A stretch of 64,000 nucleotides of DNA from Cupriavidus consociatus (GTDB lineage: Bacteria > Pseudomonadota > Gammaproteobacteria > Burkholderiales > Burkholderiaceae). Shown piece by piece: positions 44,235 to 53,054 of this stretch (its first letter is position 1; each line of letters begins with the position of its first letter). The translations under genes were made by a program, and so were the position numbers. The DNA is taken from the NCBI RefSeq assembly GCF_017814975.1, contig NZ_JAGIQA010000017.1, positions 99,327 to 163,326 on the forward strand, in the 5' to 3' direction. Below the pieces are notes generated by a model. The model worked only from the letters and a program-made list of their open reading frames with translations. It was not told the origin of the DNA and searched no databases.

Positions 44235-45203
44235 TCAGTCAGGAATCGGAGCGGCGCCGGGAACACTCGGCAGCAGGCGCGCGATCTCGGCCGAGTCGTG
44301 CATGCGCCGGATTGCGGCATGCAGTTCGGCGGCCTGCGGCCAGGTCCGCTTCAGGTAGCTGAGCCAGAGCTTGACCCGCCCGTGCTCATGGCAGGACGAG
44401 ATCCGATCGTGCAGCTTCTTCAGGTACAGCGAGATCTGGCGCAGCACCAGCGGCCATTCGGCGGCGGACGGCGTACTCTCCATCTGGCCGCGGATACGCC
44501 GGGCCAGGAACGGGTCGGAGACCGCGCCGCGCCCGATCATCACATCGTCGCAACCGGTCACTGCGCGACAGCGCTCCCAGTCGGCAACGGTCCAGACATC
44601 GCCGTTGGCAACCACCGGAATGTCGATGGCCTCCGCGATCCGCGCGATCCACTCCCAATGCGCGGGCGGCCGATAACCCTCGTCGCGCGTGCGCGCATGC
44701 ACCACCAGCGACGCCGTCCCGCCTTCCGCCAGTGCGGCGGCGCAGTCCAGGGCGAGCGCGGTATCGGAAATGCCCAGCCGCATCTTGGCGGTCACGGCAA
44801 TATGCGACGGCACCGCCGCGCGCACGGCGGCAACGATGCGGTTCAACAATTCAGGTTGCCCGAGCAGCATGGCGCCGCCGCCATGCCGGTTGACCACCTT
44901 CGCCGGACAGCCGAAGTTGAGGTCGATGCCGTGCGGCGACAGGGTTGCGGCATAGGCGGCATTTCGGGCCAGCCATTCGGGATCGCTGCCGAGCAACTGG
45001 ATCACCATCGGTGTGCCACTGCGGCTATAGCCGCCATCCAGGGTTTCGGGCGTATCCCGCTCATAGACACGCGCGGGCAGCAGCGAGCCCGTTACCCTGA
45101 CGAACTCCGACACACAGCCGTCGAAGCCGCCCAGGCCGGTCAGCACATCGCGCAAGACATAGTCCGCAAGCCCCTCCATCGGAGCGAGGATCAGCCGGCT
45201 CAT
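44235..45203 (-). CDS. dusC: tRNA-dihydrouridine synthase C
   Basis: FMN-dependent reductase of a tRNA uridine, U16 for DusC in E. coli. The 322 residues begin MSRLILAPMEGLADYVLRDV, contain catalytic Cys99 in NFGCPAKVVNRHGGG, the TAKMRLG and HARTRDEGYRPPAHWEW substrate segments and FMN-phosphate site VMIGRGAV. Length and the RTRDEGYRPPAHW form match DusC rather than DusA or DusB. An upstream in-frame start at 45311 was rejected because it precedes the conserved N-terminus by 36 unusual residues. It lies between rimO and phaR. Confidence 0.9.
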   Translation of the reverse strand: MSRLILAPMEGLADYVLRDVLTGLGGFDGCVSEFVRVTGSLLPARVYERDTPETLDGGYSRSGTPMVIQLLGSDPEWLARNAAYAATLSPHGIDLNFGCPAKVVNRHGGGAMLLGQPELLNRIVAAVRAAVPSHIAVTAKMRLGISDTALALDCAAALAEGGTASLVVHARTRDEGYRPPAHWEWIARIAEAIDIPVVANGDVWTVADWERCRAVTGCDDVMIGRGAVSDPFLARRIRGQMESTPSAAEWPLVLRQISLYLKKLHDRISSCHEHGRVKLWLSYLKRTWPQAAELHAAIRRMHDSAEIARLLPSVPGAAPIPD

Positions 45204-45432
45204 AATCAGGAGTGCGCCAGGCGGCGCGCGCCGGGTGCACGGGCGCGCGATTGGCAAGGACGGTGGATTCTGGAAGGCATCGGGATTCGCGCTTTGCAGG
45301 CGAGTCCGCAAATGAGCCGCCAGTTCAGGAGGTCGGCATTTTAACCGCTTTGGCCGCTACGCTGCACGCTGGAAGTTTTTATCAACAGCGCACAGGAAAA
45401 GCGGCAGGCCAGGCGGCCCGCCGCCACATCGA

Positions 45433-45984
45433 TTACTTCTTGTCCGGCTGGTTGAACGGGAACGTCCCGAACATATTCTTGGCCTGGTTCTGCATCTGTT
45501 CCTGCATCTGCACGAACAGGTTCTTGCTCTGCTCGATGTAGTTGCTCATCATGCCCTGCATCATCGGACCCTGCATGTTCATGAACTGCGACCACATGTC
45601 CGGGCTGAAGGCTTCACCCGAATACAGGCCCTTGGAGTTCTCGGCCAGCTTGTTCTGGATATCGATAAAGGCCTGGATGTTCTTTTCCAGGTAGGTGCCC
45701 ATCATGCCCTGCATGGCATGGCCATAGAACCGGATGATCTGCGACAGCATGGCACTGGAGAACATCGGCACGCCGCCGGTCTCTTCTTCAAGGATGATCT
45801 GCAGCAAAATGCTGCGGGTCAGTTCATCCCCAGACTTGGCGTCAACGACCTTGAACTCTTCGGAATCCATGACCAGCTGCTTGACGTCAGCCAGGGTGAT
45901 ATAGGTGCTGGTCTGGGTGTCGTAGAGCCTGCGGTTCGGATACTTCTTGATCAGTCGCTCTGCGCCTTTTTTGGTCGTGGCCAT
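45433..45984 (-). CDS. phaR: polyhydroxyalkanoate synthesis repressor PhaR
   Basis: Autoregulated repressor that binds DNA upstream of phasin genes and phaR, and is titrated by nascent PHA granules. The 183 residues contain the N-terminal DNA-binding domain (RLIKKYPNRRLYDTQTSTYI at about 9-28) and the PHB-accumulation regulatory domain (about 60-130). A Met/Gln-rich C-terminus follows (GPMMQGMMSNYIEQ, MQEQMQNQAKNMFG) that probably contacts the polymer. An in-frame start at 46161 was rejected; MATTKKGAE at 45984 is the known N-terminus. It lies downstream of phaB across a 425-base gap with its own promoter. Confidence 0.97.
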   Translation of the reverse strand: MATTKKGAERLIKKYPNRRLYDTQTSTYITLADVKQLVMDSEEFKVVDAKSGDELTRSILLQIILEEETGGVPMFSSAMLSQIIRFYGHAMQGMMGTYLEKNIQAFIDIQNKLAENSKGLYSGEAFSPDMWSQFMNMQGPMMQGMMSNYIEQSKNLFVQMQEQMQNQAKNMFGTFPFNQPDKK

Positions 45985-46281
45985 CGGTGCTCTGTCCTTG
46001 TGTCGTCGCTGATTGCGCGCTGCTGCACCGCATGGGGTGCACTGCGCAAATCGGTACCGCCTGCGCCATCTGTGATTGTCGTGTTGGCTTGCCGCGGCCT
46101 GTTCGCGCATGGCTGCGCGTTGCGGCTTCGCCACCTCGCCCCCGCGAGGGCCGCGCTGCACGACTATGGTGCTGGCTGCGCCGCTGCCCTGATTCTATGC
46201 CCAACACAGCACTAAGAAAAGCGACCCAGCTTAAGGAAAACCCGGTAAACCCCTGCCAAATCTGCAAAAATGCCGCGGCGC
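45985..46281. other. phaR promoter region
   Basis: Together with the phaB terminator it makes a 425-base gap without a gene. On the minus strand TAGAAT (46192-46197) is a good -10 about 200 bases before phaR. Near 46264 a 9-base word GCAAAAATG occurs, repeated at 46280, which resembles the reported PhaR-binding repeat. Confidence 0.45.
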
Positions 46282-46314
46282 AAAAATGATTCGCGGGCCC
46301 TTGAGGCCCGCGAA
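46282..46314 (-). terminator. intrinsic terminator of the phaCAB operon
   Basis: On the minus strand, perfect 10-bp stem TTCGCGGGCC/GGCCCGCGAA with a 5-base loop, followed by TCATTTTTG, about 95 bases after the phaB stop. Confidence 0.85.
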
Positions 46315-46409
46315 AGTGACATCGGAATGAAAGCTCCGCCGCCTTGTGCGCCGCGCTGGCTGCACCGCAAAATGCGGCCGCCGGCGCGGTTGCCGATCAC
46401 GCCGGCCGG

Positions 46410-47150
46410 TCAGCCCATGTGCAGGCCGCCGTTCAGCGAGAAGTCGGCGCCGGTGGAGAAACCGGATTCCTCGGACGACAGCCATGCGCAGATCGAAGCG
46501 ATCTCGTCCGGCTCGCCCAGGCGCTTGACCGGGATCGTGCCGACGATCTTGTCGAGCACATCCTGGCGGATCGCCTTGACCATATCGGTGGCAATGTAGC
46601 CCGGCGAAACGGTGTTGACCGTCACGCCCTTGGTCGCCACTTCCTGCGCCAGCGCCATGGTGAAGCCGTGCAGGCCGGCCTTGGCGGTGGAGTAGTTGGT
46701 CTGGCCGAACTGGCCCTTCTGGCCGTTCACCGACGAAATATTGACGATCCGGCCCCAGCCGCGGTCGACCATGCCGTCGATCACCTGCTTGGTGACGTTG
46801 AACAGCGAGGTCAGGTTGGTGTCGATCACCGCATCCCAGTCGGCGCGGGTCATCTTGCGGAACACCACGTCGCGCGTGATGCCAGCGTTGTTGATCAGCA
46901 CATCGACCTCGCCGACCTCGGCCTTGACCTTGTCGAAGGCTGCCTTGGTCGAATCCCAGTCAGCGACGTTGCCTTCCGAGGCGACGAAATCGAAGCCGAG
47001 CGCCTTCTGCTGCTCGATCCACTTTTCACGGCGCGGCGAGTTGGGGCCGCAGCCGGCCACCACACGAAAGCCATCCTTGGCCAGCCGCTGGCAAATGGCG
47101 GTCCCGATGCCGCCCATGCCGCCGGTCACATACGCAATGCGCTGAGTCAT
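46410..47150 (-). CDS. phaB: NADPH-dependent acetoacetyl-CoA reductase PhaB
   Basis: Reduces acetoacetyl-CoA to (R)-3-hydroxybutyryl-CoA, the monomer for PhaC. The 246-residue classical short-chain dehydrogenase has the cofactor loop TGGMGGIG (9-16), Asn in NNAG (about 87-90), and catalytic Ser140, Tyr153 and Lys157 (NISSVNG, NYSTAKAG). AGGAG lies six bases before ATG 47150; an in-frame ATG two codons upstream is less well placed. Last gene of phaCAB. Small changes compared with my recollection of the H16 protein (for example GTIPVKRLGEPDE) indicate another strain or species. Confidence 0.97.
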   Translation of the reverse strand: MTQRIAYVTGGMGGIGTAICQRLAKDGFRVVAGCGPNSPRREKWIEQQKALGFDFVASEGNVADWDSTKAAFDKVKAEVGEVDVLINNAGITRDVVFRKMTRADWDAVIDTNLTSLFNVTKQVIDGMVDRGWGRIVNISSVNGQKGQFGQTNYSTAKAGLHGFTMALAQEVATKGVTVNTVSPGYIATDMVKAIRQDVLDKIVGTIPVKRLGEPDEIASICAWLSSEESGFSTGADFSLNGGLHMG

Positions 47151-47236
47151 GTCCACTCCTTGATTGGCTCTTCGTTATCGTTGCCGGGCCCGCGAGGACC
47201 GCTGGCCCGGCCTACTGCTGATTTGTTGCAGCCTGG

Positions 47237-47254
47237 TTGCGGATCAGTTGCGGA

Positions 47255-47258
<4 letters not shown>
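47237..47258. repeat. 11-bp tandem duplication at the phaA stop codon
   Basis: TTGCGGATCAG occurs twice in direct succession, followed by TTGCG. The phaA stop (TCA on this strand) is in the second copy, so the word containing the stop is repeated just outside the gene. Confidence 0.9.
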
Positions 47259-48436
<1,178 letters not shown>

Positions 48437-48476
48437 GGTGTAGTCCTTTCGATGGAAATGGAAAGCCTGCAACGTT

Positions 48477-48505
48477 GCCGGCGCCGCCGGTGTGGCGGCG
48501 CCGGC
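48477..48505. other. 12-bp perfect stem-loop between phaC and phaA
   Basis: GCCGGCGCCGCC and GGCGGCGCCGGC flank a 5-base loop in the 84-base gap. There is no T-run, so it probably acts on mRNA stability or processing, or modestly reduces read-through, rather than ending the transcript. Confidence 0.8.
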
Positions 48506-48520
48506 GCCATTCTGCAAGCA

Positions 48521-50290
48521 TCAAGCCTTGGCTTTGACGTAACGCCCAGGCGCGGGTTCGATCATGGGATAGCGTGCGTTGCCGTATTCGGCGGGTGCGG
48601 CGCGCTTGGCGCCGGCATGGCCGCCGAGCCATGCCATCCAGTCCGGCCACCAGCTGCCGTGGTGCTCGGTGGCACCGGCCAGCCATTGCTGCGGTGATGC
48701 CGCCAGCGTGTCATTAGTCCAGTGGCTGCGCTTGTTCTTGGCCGGCGGGTTGATCACGCCGGCGATATGCCCGGATGCGCCAAGCACGAAGCGCACCTTG
48801 TTCTTCAGCAGCGCCGCCGAGGCATAGGCGGCGGTCCACGGCACGATATGGTCCTCGCGCGAGCCGTAGAGATACGTCGGCGTGTCGATGCTGCCCAGGT
48901 CGACCGGCACGTTGGCCACGGTCAGCTTGTTGGGCACCTTCAGCTCGTCCTGCAGGTAGGTATGGCGCAGGTACCAGCAGTACCACGGGCCCGGCAGGTT
49001 GGTGGCATCGCCGTTCCAGAACAGCAGGTCGAACGGCACCGGCGTGTTGCCCTTCAGGTAGTTGTCGACCACGTAGTTCCACACCAGGTCGTTCGGACGC
49101 AGGAACGAGAACGTATTGGCCAGCTCCAGCCCGCGCAGCAGCGAGCACGGCGCGCCGGCAGCGCCACCCAGCGTGGCTTCGCGCAGCTGTACGTGGGCTT
49201 CGTCGACGAAAACGTCGAGGATGCCGGTATCGGCAAAATCGAGCAGCGTGGTCAGCAGCGTCAGGCTCGAGGCCGGATGCTCGCCGCGCCCGGCCAGCAC
49301 CGCCAGCGCGGTCGAGACGATGGTGCCGCCCACGCAGAAGCCCAGCACGTTGATCTGGTCCTGGCCACTGATATCGCGCGCGACCTCGATGGCGCGGATG
49401 GCGCCGTGCTCGATGTAATCGTCCCAGGTAGCGGCCGCGAGGCTGGCATCGGGATTGCGCCACGACACCAGGAACACGGTATGGCCCTGCTCGACCACAT
49501 GCCGCACCAGCGAGCTTTCCGGCTGCAGGTCGAGGATGTAGTACTTGTTGATGCACGGCGGCACCATCAGCAGCGGGCGCGCGTGGACCTTGCCGGTCAG
49601 CGGCTTGTATTGCAGCAGCTGGAAGAATTCGTTTTCATAGACCACCGCGCCTTCGGTCACGGCGACGTTGCGGCCGACCTCGAACGCGGTCTCGTCGGTC
49701 TGCGAGATCTTGCCGCGCGTCAGGTCTTCGAGCATGTTGCGCACGCCGGCGCGCAGCGATTCGCCGCCCGATTCGATCAGCAGCCGCTGCGCTTCGGGGT
49801 TGGTGACCAGGAAGTTGGCCGGCGACATCGCATCGACCCATTGCGAGATCGCGAAGCGGATGCGCTGGCGCGTCTTGGCGTCGGCCTCGACGGCATCGGC
49901 CAGCTCGGTCATGGCGCGTGCGTTGAGCAGGTAGAACGCGGCCGCGAAGCGGTAAGGAACATTGTTGCGCCACGCTTCGCCGGCAAAGCGCCGGTCATGC
50001 AGCGGCCCCGCGGCGTCGGGATTACCCTCGGCCATGGCCTGCCACAAAGCCACGAAGTCGTTCATGTAGCGCTTCTGGATATCGCCCAGCTGCGCCGGGG
50101 CGATCTTCAAGCCTGCGAGCGCATCCAGGCCCGGAATGCCTGCACCGGCCGCATGGCCGTTGCCGTCTGTGCCCTGCCACTGGCGGGACCATTCCAGCCA
50201 TGTGGCTGGATCGAATGGCCCCGGCGTGAACTTGAACGGTTGGGACTTGCCTTCCTGTGTGGAAGCTGCCGCACCTTTGCCGGTCGCCAT
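48521..50290 (-). CDS. phaC: class I poly(3-hydroxyalkanoate) synthase PhaC
   Basis: Polymerises (R)-3-hydroxyacyl-CoA into PHA on the granule surface. The 589 residues have the variable N-terminal domain (about 1-200) and the alpha/beta-hydrolase catalytic domain with lipase-like box GFCVGG. By alignment with the recalled H16 enzyme of equal length the triad is Cys319, Asp480 (in SREDHIVPW) and His508 (in ASGHIAGV). The start MATGKGAAAS at 50290 is the established one; an in-frame ATG at 50353 was rejected. First gene of the operon, with a promoter about 300 bases upstream and a conserved-looking leader hairpin. Confidence 0.98.
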   Translation of the reverse strand: MATGKGAAASTQEGKSQPFKFTPGPFDPATWLEWSRQWQGTDGNGHAAGAGIPGLDALAGLKIAPAQLGDIQKRYMNDFVALWQAMAEGNPDAAGPLHDRRFAGEAWRNNVPYRFAAAFYLLNARAMTELADAVEADAKTRQRIRFAISQWVDAMSPANFLVTNPEAQRLLIESGGESLRAGVRNMLEDLTRGKISQTDETAFEVGRNVAVTEGAVVYENEFFQLLQYKPLTGKVHARPLLMVPPCINKYYILDLQPESSLVRHVVEQGHTVFLVSWRNPDASLAAATWDDYIEHGAIRAIEVARDISGQDQINVLGFCVGGTIVSTALAVLAGRGEHPASSLTLLTTLLDFADTGILDVFVDEAHVQLREATLGGAAGAPCSLLRGLELANTFSFLRPNDLVWNYVVDNYLKGNTPVPFDLLFWNGDATNLPGPWYCWYLRHTYLQDELKVPNKLTVANVPVDLGSIDTPTYLYGSREDHIVPWTAAYASAALLKNKVRFVLGASGHIAGVINPPAKNKRSHWTNDTLAASPQQWLAGATEHHGSWWPDWMAWLGGHAGAKRAAPAEYGNARYPMIEPAPGRYVKAKA

Positions 50291-50556
50291 GATGTGAATT
50301 GTCTCTCTGCCGTCACTATACGAACCGGCTCCGGGCATTGCCCTGGCCGGCACTCTTGCATTGGGAGATGCTATCCGGATGGACCCGGCGCGTCCTCACC
50401 CGAATCGGGCAGGCTAGCCAGATAATTTCGCCGGAACCCAGTCGCCGCGCTTGCGCGGCGGGCTCCGCCCATCCCGATAGCAACTCCCTTTTTTACCGGC
50501 TACCGCGGCGCTCTGGCTGGCAACGCCATGCGGTATGCTTGCCGGCAAAAAACCTT
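50291..50556. other. phaCAB leader region
   Basis: No gene. This is most of the predicted 5-prime untranslated region (about 290 bases) of phaCAB on the minus strand. I see no riboswitch. AGAGAGACAAT just before phaC provides the ribosome-binding site. Positions 50620-50725 beyond the promoter carry the upstream region of the small membrane protein gene. Confidence 0.5.
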
Positions 50557-50574
50557 GGAATCGTCAGCGATTCC
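50557..50574 (-). other. hairpin at the start of the phaCAB transcript
   Basis: GGAATCG/CGATTCC with a 4-base loop, beginning about nine bases after the predicted transcript start. The same stem occurs in the H16 leader as I recall it, so it seems conserved. A 5-prime stem-loop could protect the mRNA. Confidence 0.7.
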
Positions 50575-50589
50575 GAGACATCTGAGGCC

Positions 50590-50619
50590 ATTGTTGCCTT
50601 GCAACGCACGCGCTGTCAA
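50590..50619 (-). promoter_or_regulatory. phaCAB promoter
   Basis: On the minus strand TTGACA (50614-50619) and AACAAT (50590-50595) are 18 bases apart, the sigma-70 promoter described for C. necator phaCAB. Predicted start near 50583, about 290 bases before phaC. Confidence 0.9.
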
Positions 50620-50725
50620 TGCGGAAATCGGCCCCCGGCGCGGCGCGCTGCCCGACCTACCGGACGGTATGCCGCGCCTGCCTCCGCCGAGGCTCCGCAG
50701 GATAGACGAGAAGGATGAAAATTTT

Positions 50726-50980
50726 ATGTACATCGTGGCCATTGGCTGGCTCTATGTCGCGCTGATGATGGCAATCACCGAGCACACGGTGGTGGCGGGC
50801 GTCGCCACGTTCGTGTTCTATGGCCTGGCGCCGGTGGCACTGGTGCTGTACATCCTCGGCACCCCGGCGCGGCGGCGGCGCAAGCTGCAAGCCGAGCGCA
50901 GCGCGCAAGCCGAGCGCGCCACGCAGGCCGGCAGCGATGTGCCGCCGGCCGCGGAAACAACGCCGGAGAGGAAAGACTGA
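50726..50980 (+). CDS. small membrane protein divergent from phaCAB
   Basis: 84 residues: two hydrophobic helices (about 2-18 and 23-45) and a basic then acidic cytosolic tail (RRRRK at 50-54, Arg/Ala/Glu-rich to the end). AAGGA lies about eleven bases before the ATG. A very similar frame is present in the recalled H16 sequence beside phaC, which argues that it is a real conserved gene. Function is unknown. It is divergent from the phaCAB promoter across about 105 bases and converges with pgeF. Confidence 0.8.
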   Translation: MYIVAIGWLYVALMMAITEHTVVAGVATFVFYGLAPVALVLYILGTPARRRRKLQAERSAQAERATQAGSDVPPAAETTPERKD

Positions 50981-50984
50981 CGCC

Positions 50985-51788
50985 TCAGTCGGCCAGCCAG
51001 ACCAAACTGGCCATGCGGCCGGTCACGCCGTCGCGGCGATAGGAGTAGAAGCGCGCTGCGTCGGTGACGGTGCAGGCGGTGCCGCCATACACCTCGGTGC
51101 AGCCGGCGCGTGCCAGCCGCGTGCGCGCGAGGGCATAGATGTCGGCCAGGTACTTGCCCGGGGCACCGGCACGGAAAGCCGCGCCGACAACGGCCTGCTC
51201 GCCGGGATGCGCCTGCGCCAGGAAGGCGTCACGCACCTCGGCGCCGACTTCGAACGCATCCGGCCCGATGGCCGGCCCGAGCCACGCCAGCCAGCGCCGG
51301 CCATGACCACCGGCTGCGGCCTCCATGCGTGCCAGCGTGGCTTCGATGACGCCGTTGCACAGCCCGCGCCAGCCGGCATGCGCAGCGCCCACCACCAAAC
51401 CTTGCGTATCGCACAGCAGGACCGGCAGGCAATCGGCCGTCATCACGGCGCAGACATCGCCCGGTGCGATCGCGACACTGGCATCGGCCTGCGGGGCGCG
51501 ATCGCTTGCACCGGCCACGTGGTCGGCCGTGACCACGGCGCAGCCATGCACCTGGTCAAGCCAGCGCGGCATCGACGGCAGGTGCGCGGCGAGGCGTTCG
51601 CGATTGCGCGCGACGTCCGATGGATCGTCGCCCACATGCGTGCCCAGGTTGAGCCCGCCCGGCACGCCGCCGGCAAGCCCGTACGGTGCCTGGCTGACGC
51701 CGCCATGGCGCGTGGTCGACAGCGCGCGCACGCGCGCCGGCGCCGGCCAGTCGGGAACCAGCCATTGCGAGTCAGGCGTCGCGCTCAT
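50985..51788 (-). CDS. pgeF: purine nucleoside phosphorylase / laccase-domain protein PgeF (YfiH family)
   Basis: Zinc or copper enzyme of the YfiH family, reported to correct peptidoglycan errors, to oxidise polyphenols and to act on purine nucleosides. The 267 residues have the three metal ligands: His81 in DQVHGC, Cys120 in TADCLPVLL and His137 in AAHAGWRGL. MSATPDSQ at 51788 is taken as start, with two more in-frame ATG codons directly upstream (51791, 51794). The start overlaps the 3-prime end of rluD by 17 bases within the segment encoding the poly-Asp tail, so the genes are translationally coupled. The rluD-pgeF order is common. Confidence 0.93.
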   Translation of the reverse strand: MSATPDSQWLVPDWPAPARVRALSTTRHGGVSQAPYGLAGGVPGGLNLGTHVGDDPSDVARNRERLAAHLPSMPRWLDQVHGCAVVTADHVAGASDRAPQADASVAIAPGDVCAVMTADCLPVLLCDTQGLVVGAAHAGWRGLCNGVIEATLARMEAAAGGHGRRWLAWLGPAIGPDAFEVGAEVRDAFLAQAHPGEQAVVGAAFRAGAPGKYLADIYALARTRLARAGCTEVYGGTACTVTDAARFYSYRRDGVTGRMASLVWLAD

Positions 51789-53037
51789 CATCATCGTCGT
51801 CATCGTCGTCACCATCCTCGCCATCCCCGCCGGCATATTCCCAGTGGGCTTCACCGCCCTCCCACACTTCGCCCCAGGCCTCTTCTTCGCCCTCATCCTG
51901 CGCGCCTTCGAAGTCGAGCGCATCGACCAGCGCCTGCAGGTCCGCTGGCGGCTGCGCGGTCCACGACATATGGCGGCCGGTCGCCGGATGCACCAGCCCG
52001 AGCTTGTACGCATGCAGCGCCTGGCGCTCGAATGGCACCGGCAGCGGCACACGGATCGCCGGACGCTGGCCGCGCTGCGTCGCGCGGAAGTAGACCGGAT
52101 CGCCCACCAGCGGATGGCCGATCGATTCGAAGTGCACGCGGATCTGGTGCGTGCGTCCGGTTTCGAGCTTGCACATCACCATCGAGACAAAGCTGCGGCC
52201 CAGCGGCACCGTGGCCAGCGTGCGGAAATGCGTGCGCGAGGGCTTTCCACTGGCCGTGTGCACGACCGCCATGCGGGTGCGTTCGCGCGCGTCACGGCCG
52301 ATTGGCGCATCGATGGTGCCCTCGTCGTAGGTGCGGCCCCACACCAGAGCAATGTACGTGCGCTTGACCGTGCGCGCCTGCAGCTGGCGCACCAGGTCAG
52401 TCTGCGCGGTCAGCGTGCGCGCGACCACCATCAGGCCGGAGGTTTCCTTGTCGAGCCGGTGCACGATGCCGGCGCGCGGCAGCGCCGCGGCAGCTGGATC
52501 GCGATGGAGCAGCCCGTTGAGCACGGTGCCGCTCCAGTTGCCTGCGGCCGGATGCACCACCAGCCCGGCGGGCTTGTTGATCACCAGCAGCGTATCGTCT
52601 TCATAGACCACGTCCAGCGGCACGTCTTCCGGCGCAAAGGCGGAAGACTCCGGCGCGGCCTGCGGCTGCACCTCGATGCGGTTGCCCATCTGCACCGCAT
52701 CGCGCGGGCGACGCACCTGGCCGTCGACACGCACCGCGCCGCTCTCGATCCACTGCTGCAGGCGACTGCGCGAGAATTCGCTGAAGTGACGCGCGAGCAA
52801 TTTGTCGAGGCGTTCGCCATGCGCGGCACTGTCCACCTCGAGCGACAGCGTCACCCCCGCCTCGGCGCCTGGCGCGGCATTGGCCGGCGCGGCATCGGCA
52901 AGGTCTTCGAATTCCTCTGAATCGGCCACGGCCGCGGCCGCGCGTACCTGTTCGGGTGGCAGTCCTCCCACACCTGCGCCCGGTCGGGCTTGAGGTTGGG
53001 GGCTTGGGCTATAATGCTTGACGCTATTTTTCTTCAT
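51772..53037 (-). CDS. rluD: 23S rRNA pseudouridine synthase RluD
   Basis: Makes pseudouridines 1911, 1915 and 1917 in helix 69 of 23S rRNA. The 421 residues are longer than E. coli RluD because of an Ala/Pro-rich N-terminal extension (about 60 residues) and an acidic C-terminal tail with eight successive Asp. Between them lie an S4 RNA-binding domain (RLDKLLARHFSEFSRSRLQQ) and the RluA catalytic domain with Asp196 in VHRLDKETSG. Start MKKNSVKH at 53037; GTG 52971 is an alternative, because the TATAAT promoter of divergent bamD sits inside the first codons of the longer form. Confidence 0.9.
   Translation of the reverse strand: MKKNSVKHYSPSPQPQARPGAGVGGLPPEQVRAAAAVADSEEFEDLADAAPANAAPGAEAGVTLSLEVDSAAHGERLDKLLARHFSEFSRSRLQQWIESGAVRVDGQVRRPRDAVQMGNRIEVQPQAAPESSAFAPEDVPLDVVYEDDTLLVINKPAGLVVHPAAGNWSGTVLNGLLHRDPAAAALPRAGIVHRLDKETSGLMVVARTLTAQTDLVRQLQARTVKRTYIALVWGRTYDEGTIDAPIGRDARERTRMAVVHTASGKPSRTHFRTLATVPLGRSFVSMVMCKLETGRTHQIRVHFESIGHPLVGDPVYFRATQRGQRPAIRVPLPVPFERQALHAYKLGLVHPATGRHMSWTAQPPADLQALVDALDFEGAQDEGEEEAWGEVWEGGEAHWEYAGGDGEDGDDDDDDDDERDA
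53010..53015 (+). promoter_or_regulatory. bamD promoter -10 element
   Basis: Perfect TATAAT with GGGC before it, 40 bases upstream of bamD. It overlaps the beginning of rluD on the other strand. TTGAGG (52990-52995) is close to a -35, but the spacing of 14 is short. Confidence 0.65.
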
Positions 53038-53054
53038 CCGGGATACGATTGCCC

